Shown in pieces: positions 16,281 to 22,332 of a stretch of DNA of 22,332 bases (the first letter of the stretch is position 1; the number at the start of each line of letters is the position of its first letter). The stretch covers positions 1-22,332 of the forward strand of contig JANLSO010000073.1 of NCBI GenBank assembly GCA_031362405.1, written 5' to 3'. The DNA is from JANLSO01 sp031362405. Lineage in GTDB: Bacteria; Actinomycetota; Thermoleophilia; Miltoncostaeales; Miltoncostaeaceae. The notes under the pieces were generated by a model. That model was not told where the DNA came from. It did no database searches and saw nothing but the letters and a program-made list of their open reading frames with translations. Both the position numbers and the translations under genes were made by a program.

Positions 16281-17159
16281 GTGTTTGGGCCCATTCTCAC
16301 CGCAATGGTCACGCCGTTCGATGCCGACGGCCGAATCGACGAAGCGTCGACGGTCAGCCTGATACGGCACCTGCGGGCTCATGGCTCAGACGGCGTCGTG
16401 ATGGCCGCCACGACCGGCGAGGCATCCACCCTCACCGACGACGAGAAGATCCGCCTCTTTCAGCTCGGTAAGGACGAGGTCGGCAGCCTCGGCAGCGTTA
16501 TCGCGAATACGGGGAGCAACGACACGGCCCACTCGGTGCATCTCACCGAGGAAGCCGCGAGAATCGGCGTCGACGCGGTGCTTGCGGTCACGCCGTACTA
16601 CAACCGCCCTCCGCGAGCCGGCATCATCGGCCACTTTGCCGCGATCGCCGAGGTCGGGGTGCCGGTGATCGTCTACAACATCCCCGGGCGCTGCGGGCTC
16701 AACCTCGAGCCGTCACTCCTCGGGGAGCTGGCGAGCATCCCGAACATCGTGGGCCTCAAGCAGGCGAACCCCGACCTCGACGAGCTGCGCGCCGTGATGG
16801 CACAAACGCCGCTGGCGGTCTACGCCGGCAACGACGACATGCTGCTGCCGGTGGTCGAAGGCGGCGGAATCGGCGTGATCTCCGTGGCATCGCACATCGT
16901 CGGTGAGCAGATGGCCGCCATGGTAGCTGCGGGCGCGGCCGGAGACCTCGACGCCGCGGGCCGGATCGACCGATCGCTCGCAGATCTCGTGGCCGCACTG
17001 TTTGTCACCACCAGTCCCATTCTGATCAAGGCGGCCGTCCAAATGCTCGGTCTTATCCCCTCCGACCGTGTGCGGTTGCCGATGGTCACGGCCACCCCGG
17101 TGCAACGCGACATCCTGCGCTCCGTGCTCGAACAACAAGGAGCCCTCGCCCGTGCCTAA
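16281..17159 (+). CDS. dapA: 4-hydroxy-tetrahydrodipicolinate synthase DapA
   Basis: DapA condenses pyruvate with aspartate semialdehyde, the first committed step to diaminopimelate and lysine. The 292-residue TIM-barrel product has TGEAST with the conserved Thr pair (44-45), TPYYNRP (104-110), YNIPGRCG with Tyr132, and the Schiff-base Lys160 in VGLKQANPDL. Numbering is almost the same as in E. coli DapA. GTG at 16281 begins the conserved FGPILTAMVTPF segment; longer in-frame starts would run back through the preceding gene. A TATACT box 8 bases upstream suggests a leaderless transcript. The end overlaps the rnj start by 8 bases. Confidence 0.95.
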   Translation: MFGPILTAMVTPFDADGRIDEASTVSLIRHLRAHGSDGVVMAATTGEASTLTDDEKIRLFQLGKDEVGSLGSVIANTGSNDTAHSVHLTEEAARIGVDAVLAVTPYYNRPPRAGIIGHFAAIAEVGVPVIVYNIPGRCGLNLEPSLLGELASIPNIVGLKQANPDLDELRAVMAQTPLAVYAGNDDMLLPVVEGGGIGVISVASHIVGEQMAAMVAAGAAGDLDAAGRIDRSLADLVAALFVTTSPILIKAAVQMLGLIPSDRVRLPMVTATPVQRDILRSVLEQQGALARA

Positions 17160-18813
17160 AGCGATCCGTGTCATCCCGCTCGGTGGAACGGGGGAGATCG
17201 GCCGCAACATGACGGTCATCGAGTACGACGAGCGCATCGTCGTCATCGATTGCGGCGTCACCTTTCCGAAAGCCGATCAGCTCGGCGTCGACCTGGTTCT
17301 CCCCGACTTCGGATACATCGAGGAGAACATCGACCGCCTCGAGGCGGTCATCCTCACGCACGGCCACGAAGACCACATCGGCGCCCTGCCGTACCTGGTG
17401 CGTGCGGTCGGCACGCTGCGCGTGCTCGGCCCGCGGTTCGCCCTCGGCCTGGTGCGCAGCAAGCTCGACGAACACCGGCTCACCGACAAGGTCCAGCTCG
17501 AGGAGATCGCGCCCGGTGCCGGCCCGACGCTCGGCCCGTTTCGTACCGAGTTCATCCAGCTCACCCACAGCATCCCCGATTGCGTGGGCGTCGCCCTGCA
17601 CACTGATGCGGGCACCGTATTCCACACGGGTGACTTCAAGTTCGACCACACGCCCATTGGCGGTGGGCGCGCGGACATCGCCGGGCTCGCCCGGCTGGGC
17701 GAGAACGGCGTGTTGCTACTGCTCGCCGATTCCACGAACGCCGAGGAACCGCCCGAAGCGAACGCGGAGAGCTCGGTGGGCAAGGAGTTGCGGCGCGTCT
17801 TTGCGACCTCCGCGGCCCGCGTGATCGTGACGACGTTCTCGTCGCACATCCACCGCGTCCAGCAGGTCATGGAGGCCGCTTACGACGACGGCCGCGTGGT
17901 GGCCCTCGTGGGCCGGTCGCTAAGCCGCAACGTGAACGTCGCCAGCAACCTCGGCTGCCTGAAGACGCCTCCGGGAACGTTGGTGAGCCTGCGTGAGCTC
18001 GAGGGCTACCGCCCCGACGAGCAGGTCGTGATCTGTACCGGGAGCCAGGGCGAGCCGCTGGCGGCCCTCAGCAGAATGGCCCGCGGCGAGCACAACAAGC
18101 TGCGAATTCACCCCACCGACACCGTGGTCTACTCGTCGCGGACGGTTCCCGGGAATGAGCTCGGCGTGAACGACGTGATCAACCGGCTGGTGCGCCTCGG
18201 GGCCGAGTTCATTACGCCCAGCTCGAATCCGCGCATTCACGTCTCCGGGCACGGCACCTCGGCTGACCTTCTCTGGATGCTCGAGCTCATCCGGCCGAAG
18301 TTCTTCGCACCCGTGCATGGCGAGGCACGCCACCAGCGTGCTCACGCCAACCTGGCGCAGTCGGTCGGTGTCGACGCCGAGGCGATCTTCCGGCTTGATA
18401 ACGGCGACGTGCTCGAGGTCGTCCCTGACGCCGCGCGTATCGCCGACCGCATCGAGGCGGGCCTCATCTACGTCGACGGCCTCGGCGTCGGAGATGTCGC
18501 CGACGAGGTCATGCGCGACCGGCGCCACCTCGCCGACGACGGTGTCGTCGTGATCGTCGCGACGGTCAGCGCCAGCAGCGGCGCCTCCCTCGGCGATGCC
18601 GAGATCATCACGCGCGGGGTCGCCGCCGGTGACGACGCCGAGCTGATCGAACAGACCCGCCTCGAGGTGGAGCGCAGCCTGGCCGCGTCGGCCGAGCAGC
18701 GCGTGACCGAGGTCGCCGTCTTGCAGGCCCAACTCCACGACCGGGTCGCGGCCCTTTTGCGTAAGCGGACGGGTCAGCGTCCGATGGTGCTGCCGATCAT
18801 CGTGGAGGCCTGA
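17152..18813 (+). CDS. rnj: Ribonuclease J
   Basis: RNase J is a metallo-beta-lactamase/beta-CASP nuclease with endonuclease and 5'-to-3' exonuclease activity in mRNA decay and rRNA maturation. The 553-residue product starts with IRVIPLGGTGEIGRNM and has the zinc motif HGHEDHIG (70-77). Further metal and substrate segments are FHTGDFKFDHTP, LLADSTNAE, TTFSSHIHRVQQ (beta-CASP), VICTGSQGE, HVSGHGT and FFAPVHGEARHQ. A C-terminal domain of about 110 residues follows. GTG at 17152 has AAGGAG at 17137-17142, 9 bases upstream, inside dapA. The dapA-rnj pairing is a conserved actinobacterial feature. Together with PNPase it forms much of the RNA decay machinery. Confidence 0.96.
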   Translation: MPKAIRVIPLGGTGEIGRNMTVIEYDERIVVIDCGVTFPKADQLGVDLVLPDFGYIEENIDRLEAVILTHGHEDHIGALPYLVRAVGTLRVLGPRFALGLVRSKLDEHRLTDKVQLEEIAPGAGPTLGPFRTEFIQLTHSIPDCVGVALHTDAGTVFHTGDFKFDHTPIGGGRADIAGLARLGENGVLLLLADSTNAEEPPEANAESSVGKELRRVFATSAARVIVTTFSSHIHRVQQVMEAAYDDGRVVALVGRSLSRNVNVASNLGCLKTPPGTLVSLRELEGYRPDEQVVICTGSQGEPLAALSRMARGEHNKLRIHPTDTVVYSSRTVPGNELGVNDVINRLVRLGAEFITPSSNPRIHVSGHGTSADLLWMLELIRPKFFAPVHGEARHQRAHANLAQSVGVDAEAIFRLDNGDVLEVVPDAARIADRIEAGLIYVDGLGVGDVADEVMRDRRHLADDGVVVIVATVSASSGASLGDAEIITRGVAAGDDAELIEQTRLEVERSLAASAEQRVTEVAVLQAQLHDRVAALLRKRTGQRPMVLPIIVEA

Positions 18814-18815
18814 CA

Positions 18816-18827
18816 AACCGTACGGTT
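18816..18827. promoter_or_regulatory. 12-bp perfect palindrome between rnj and the GGDEF-EAL gene
   Basis: AACCGTACGGTT is a perfect palindrome two bases after the rnj stop and about 60 bases before the next gene. With no loop it is better suited to a dimeric repressor or activator than to a terminator. Which protein might bind is unknown. Confidence 0.4.
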
Positions 18828-18889
18828 AGGTCGCATCCGCCCCAGATGAGGGGGGATCTCGTTCGGTTTCGCGGTGGTCGAGGGCTACG

Positions 18890-21367
18890 ATGCCCGCGAG
18901 TATGAACCCCCCTCGTCACCCGGCCGATGCACGGCTGTCGCTGCGGCGCAAATTTCTGATGGCTGCGGTGGCCGCGGCGATGGCGCTGGTCGTGATCGGT
19001 GCGATCACCGTGATGTACACGCGGGCGGCCCTCAGCGATGAGGTCCGTACCCAGATGGCCTCGATCGGAGACCTCGAAGCAGAACGCGTCGCGCGCGAAG
19101 TCGAGGCGACGCGCGTCAAGCTTGCCGACGCCGCGGGCGACGGTCTTCTGCCGCAGATGATCGCGTTCACTCAGCGCCCCGGTCCCGATCGGCGCTCACG
19201 CCTTTCGAGCGCGGCCGCGCTTTTGTCGTCATCAATGCCGAGCATCGGCCCGCTGAGCATCTTCGACGCAACCGGCCGGCTGATCGCCACCAGCGCCGAG
19301 GAGGGCGACGGAGCCCGGCCGCGACCCGTCGACCCCGGGCTGGTGCGGGCGGCACGCGACTCGGCCACGCGGGGCGGGACCGGCGCCGCCGTGGGTAACG
19401 CATTCCCGTCGGGGAGCGGCACGAGCCGCTACCAGCACTCCGTTGTATTGATCGACCGCGGACAAATCATCGGAATCGTCGTCGCGGAGTGCTCGCTCGG
19501 CTCGATCGCCGAGATCGTCCAGTCGCACGAACGGTTCGGCGCGACCGCAGACGCGCACCTCACCCAGCTCACCTCCGCGGGCGCGCAGTTCATCACCGGG
19601 CCCCGATTCAACCCGGCGGCTCGCTGGAACACCATCATTCCGATGACGCGGACCGACACCCTCATCGTCCGCTCGCTGGCCGGCCCGAACTCCGTGATCG
19701 AGGGATTGAGCGACTACCGCAAGGTCGCCGTCGTCGGCGTTACACGACGCATCTCCGGCACGCCGTGGGCAATGGTCGTCAAGATCGACCGCTCCGAGGC
19801 ATACGAATCTCTTTCGGGCATCGCCTGGGCCGTCTCGGTGGCGTTTCTCGTTGCTTTGTTGTGCGTCGGGGTCAGCCTGGCGGCGGTCTACCGGTCGGTG
19901 ATCGGCAGGATCCGACGGGTCACCGAATCGGCCACCGCGATCAGCCGTGGCGATCTCGACGCGCGCGTCGGTGATAGCTCGCGCGATGAGCTGGGTGTCC
20001 TTGCGGGGGCTTTTGACCGCATGGCCGACACCCTTGTCGACGACATCGACCGGCGGCGGCGGATGGAGGCCCAGCTCGAGCACCAGACACGCCACGACGC
20101 GCTCACCGAGCTTCCCAACCGGGTGCTGTTCTCCGAGCGGCTGGCCGAGGCTCTTGACGATTCGCGCACAAAGCCCGGCTCGGTGGCCGCGATCTTCTGT
20201 GACCTCGACGAGTTCAAGGCGGTCAACGACGGCCTTGGCCACGCGGCGGGAGACGTGCTGCTCCAGGCCGTCGCCGGACGATTCCGCAGTGCCCTTCGCC
20301 CGGGTGACACGCTCGCCCGTTTCGGCGGGGATGAGTTCGTCGTCGTCTGCCGCGATCTCCAGGCCGCCGACGATGCACAGGCCGTCGCCACACGGTTGAT
20401 GGAGTCGCTGACCGACCCGTTCATCATCAGCGGTCGCGAAGCGTTCGTCACGGCGAGCATCGGCATATCCATCAACGACATCACATCCACCCCTGACGCG
20501 ATGGTTCGTGATGCCGACGCCGCGATGTACCGCGCAAAGGAACTCGGTCGTCACCGCCAGGTCACCCACGACGCGGGCATTCGAACCAACAGTGCAAACC
20601 GCCTTGCGACGGTCACCGAGCTGCGCGGGGCCATTGGCCGCGGCGAGCTGTTCGTCGCGTATCAACCCATCGTCGACCTGACCTCCGGCGACATCGTCGG
20701 CTACGAGGCCCTTGTGCGCTGGCTGCGCGAAGGCGTCACGGTTGCGCCCGACCGGTTCGTGCCACTCGCCGAGCAGCTCGGCCTCGCGCCTGCACTCGAT
20801 CGGTTCGTCACCGAACAGGCGTGCCGTCAGCTCGTGCGGTGGCGTTCGGAAGGAGTCAGTCACGACTGCCGAATCGCCGTCAACGTGTCCACCGCGAGCC
20901 TCGCCGAAAGCGCCTTCACCGACAGCGTCCAGAGCATTCTTCGTGAGACGGGCCTCGAACCCGACGCGTTGTGCATCGAGATCACCGAGGGCGGTCTGGC
21001 CGCGGCATCCGAGCCTGAGCTGCTGGCGCTGGGTCGCCTACGCTCACGCGGCCTTCAGATCGCGATCGACGATTTCGGCACCGGCCACTCGACACTCGCG
21101 CGTCTGCGCGATCTCCCCGTGGACATCGTGAAGATGGACCGCGGCTTTGTCCGCGATGTCGACCAGGACACCTCGTCGCGAACCATCGCCGCGGCGGTGC
21201 TCGGTCTGGCAAAGACACTCGACCTTGCGGTCATCGCCGAGGGCATCGAGACCGACGGCCAACGACGCGCCCTCATCGAGCTGGGCTGCGAACGCGGCCA
21301 GGGCTTCCACTTCGCCGCCGCCCGCTCACCTGAGCACGCCCGCGAACCCCTGGTGGGGGTCGGGTAG
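18890..21367 (+). CDS. Membrane Cache-HAMP-GGDEF-EAL cyclic-di-GMP enzyme
   Basis: An 825-residue enzyme likely to make and/or break cyclic di-GMP in response to an external signal. Transmembrane helix 1 is about residues 22-44. An outside sensor of about 265 residues follows, double-Cache-like, ending with ISGTPWAMVVKIDRSEAYES. Transmembrane helix 2 is about 310-334, then HAMP to about 388. The GGDEF domain keeps the GGDEF motif (479-483) and an RxxD inhibition site, RPGD at 470-473. The EAL domain keeps EAL (606-608), the NVS Asn, EITE, DDFGTG, VKMDRGF and AEGIET. Both catalytic halves thus look intact. ATG at 18890 has GAGGG at 18880-18884; ATG at 18902 is an alternative. It is preceded by the rnj gene and a palindrome. 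Confidence 0.93.
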   Translation: MPASMNPPRHPADARLSLRRKFLMAAVAAAMALVVIGAITVMYTRAALSDEVRTQMASIGDLEAERVAREVEATRVKLADAAGDGLLPQMIAFTQRPGPDRRSRLSSAAALLSSSMPSIGPLSIFDATGRLIATSAEEGDGARPRPVDPGLVRAARDSATRGGTGAAVGNAFPSGSGTSRYQHSVVLIDRGQIIGIVVAECSLGSIAEIVQSHERFGATADAHLTQLTSAGAQFITGPRFNPAARWNTIIPMTRTDTLIVRSLAGPNSVIEGLSDYRKVAVVGVTRRISGTPWAMVVKIDRSEAYESLSGIAWAVSVAFLVALLCVGVSLAAVYRSVIGRIRRVTESATAISRGDLDARVGDSSRDELGVLAGAFDRMADTLVDDIDRRRRMEAQLEHQTRHDALTELPNRVLFSERLAEALDDSRTKPGSVAAIFCDLDEFKAVNDGLGHAAGDVLLQAVAGRFRSALRPGDTLARFGGDEFVVVCRDLQAADDAQAVATRLMESLTDPFIISGREAFVTASIGISINDITSTPDAMVRDADAAMYRAKELGRHRQVTHDAGIRTNSANRLATVTELRGAIGRGELFVAYQPIVDLTSGDIVGYEALVRWLREGVTVAPDRFVPLAEQLGLAPALDRFVTEQACRQLVRWRSEGVSHDCRIAVNVSTASLAESAFTDSVQSILRETGLEPDALCIEITEGGLAAASEPELLALGRLRSRGLQIAIDDFGTGHSTLARLRDLPVDIVKMDRGFVRDVDQDTSSRTIAAAVLGLAKTLDLAVIAEGIETDGQRRALIELGCERGQGFHFAAARSPEHAREPLVGVG

Positions 21368-21389
21368 ATCTGGCCGGGGGGCCGTGCGG

Positions 21390-21433
21390 CATTCGAATAC
21401 GCGAGGTGGCACGCAGGCTTCGCCGCTCGAATG
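21390..21433 (+). other. Two-step hairpin after the GGDEF-EAL gene
   Basis: CATTCGA (21390-21396) pairs with TCGAATG (21427-21433), and inside it GCGAGG (21401-21406) pairs with CTTCGC (21418-21423) with one wobble. There is no T-tract. It may act as a terminator or as part of the leader of the next gene. The rest of the 137-base gap shows no clear promoter. Confidence 0.35.
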
Positions 21434-21504
21434 TTCAGTTGGGTGGGAATAACTCTGCGCGAAGGGAGTCTTGAAGAGCAGACCCCAAGCGAGGAGCACA
21501 CGAC

Positions 21505-22332
21505 ATGAGACGCGCACGCGCAGTTCTCACCGCCCTTGGTGCGGCAGCCCTTCTGGCTCCGGCGGCGGCATCAGCCGCCGTCAACGTGTCCCTCGTGGAC
21601 GGCGCACTCACGATCGTCGGCAGCGCGGGAGACGACACGATCGTTCTCGGAACAGCCGGCAGCAACGCTCTTGGCCCGACGACACGGGTAACCGGTGGGG
21701 CAGAGGACCTGGAGGCGGGACCCGGCTGCCAGGGCTTCGGTGATCCGAACGGACCCGCCAACGCCGACAGCATCTTCTGCCCGACGAACGACATCCTGCG
21801 CCTCCAGGTCGACCTGCTGGACGGCAACGACGAGTTCGACACAGGAGGCTTCGACGCCGTCGTCAACGGCGGCCCAGGGGAGGATGAGATCACGATCGGT
21901 CGCTCGGGCGGCGATGGCGTGAACACCATCGACGGCGGACCCGACCGCGACACCATCGACGTCGGTCGCGCCGGCGAGGGCGACGACATCGCCGGAGGCC
22001 CCGGCCTTGACACCGTCGACTACGCATCCCACAGCGCCATCAGCGTCACGCTCGATGGGTTGAGTAACGACGGCACCGGTGACGAGCAGGACAACGTGCG
22101 CCCCGACGTCGAGCACGTCATCGGCACAAGCGGCGACGACACCCTCATCGGCAGCGACGGACCCAACACGCTCGACGGCGCTGGCGGCACAGACCGTCTC
22201 GAGGGCCTCGGCGACGCCGACACGCTGATCGGCGGACTCGGCACGAACGACACCACGTTCGGCGGTGCCGGTAACGACACGATCATGCTGCGTGACGGGC
22301 TCCGTGACGCCTGCGCGGTCGGCGGCTCGGGG
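21505..22332 (+). CDS. Secreted RTX-type calcium-binding repeat protein (partial, 3' end outside window)
   Basis: The frame is open from ATG at 21505 to the window end, 276 codons. The product begins with a Sec signal peptide (MRRARAVLTALGAAALLAPA, cleavage probably after ASA at residue 24). It then contains repeated nonapeptide-like units of the hemolysin-type calcium-binding (RTX) class, such as GSAGDDTIVLG, NGGPGEDEITIG, GTSGDDTLIG and GGAGNDTIML. Such repeats fold into a calcium-filled parallel beta-roll outside the cell. A non-repeat part with two Cys (about residues 75 and 92) lies in between. No enzymatic domain is visible in the part present, so the function is open. GAGGAG at 21491-21496 lies 8 bases before the start. 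Confidence 0.88.
   Translation, partial: MRRARAVLTALGAAALLAPAAASAAVNVSLVDGALTIVGSAGDDTIVLGTAGSNALGPTTRVTGGAEDLEAGPGCQGFGDPNGPANADSIFCPTNDILRLQVDLLDGNDEFDTGGFDAVVNGGPGEDEITIGRSGGDGVNTIDGGPDRDTIDVGRAGEGDDIAGGPGLDTVDYASHSAISVTLDGLSNDGTGDEQDNVRPDVEHVIGTSGDDTLIGSDGPNTLDGAGGTDRLEGLGDADTLIGGLGTNDTTFGGAGNDTIMLRDGLRDACAVGGSG
21862..22290 (+). repeat. RTX-like GGxGxD nonapeptide repeat region
   Basis: Residues about 120-262 of the secreted protein hold at least six degenerate units containing GG-x-G/D-x-D followed by a hydrophobic pair, interrupted by a segment without repeats around residues 172-208. The Asp and Gly positions are those that bind calcium in known beta-rolls. Confidence 0.8.

Noticed and set aside
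19232..20863. 543-codon minus-strand open frame opposite the GGDEF-EAL gene
   Set aside because: It is the antisense shadow of a well-supported gene in high-GC DNA, with His/Asp/Arg-rich composition and no domain.

Overview
The window is high-GC, densely packed and almost entirely coded on the + strand. Gene content, gene order, GTG starts and apparently leaderless genes point to an Actinomycetota-type bacterium. A deep-branching class such as Thermoleophilia is my guess, but the sequence alone does not prove it. No rRNA, tRNA, CRISPR array, transposase or origin was seen.

Region 1 (20-8628) is a classic translation/transcription operon: rimP, nusA, ylxR, infB, a DUF503 gene (ylxP), rbfA, an nrnA-type DHH phosphoesterase, truB and ribF. 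Most neighbours overlap by 1 to 8 bases, implying one transcript with translational coupling. The products mature the 30S subunit (RimP, RbfA), start translation (IF2), control elongation and termination of transcription (NusA), modify tRNA (TruB), degrade nanoRNA (NrnA) and make FMN/FAD (RibF). Three details stand out. NusA carries an extra Cys3His motif at its C terminus. ylxR has no ATG, GTG or TTG start and seems to use CTG. A 26-codon mini-ORF links the rimP stop to the nusA start.

Region 2 (8629-12764) holds rpsO and pnp plus an M16 zinc peptidase. The rpsO leader ends in a hairpin with an adjacent G-U/G-C pair next to the ribosome-binding site, a candidate S15 autoregulatory element. 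A strong hairpin lies between rpsO and pnp.

Region 3 (12750-14510) interrupts the usual pnp-M16-dapB order. A minus-strand Schlafen/AlbA_2 gene, broken by a single-base frameshift, is followed by a 61-codon ORF. A plus-strand secreted fasciclin-domain gene with a strong terminator comes next.

Region 4 (14538-18827) holds dapB, a cupin gene, an unknown gene, dapA and the RNase J gene rnj. DapA and DapB catalyse consecutive steps of lysine/diaminopimelate synthesis. The cupin and unknown genes sit where many Actinobacteria carry thyX.

Region 5 (18890-22332) encodes a membrane Cache-HAMP-GGDEF-EAL cyclic-di-GMP enzyme with all key motifs present, then the start of a secreted RTX-type calcium-binding repeat protein that runs off the window. 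I see no clearly new multi-gene system. The best leads are the NusA Cys/His tail, the CTG-started ylxR, the rpsO leader and the broken AlbA_2 island.
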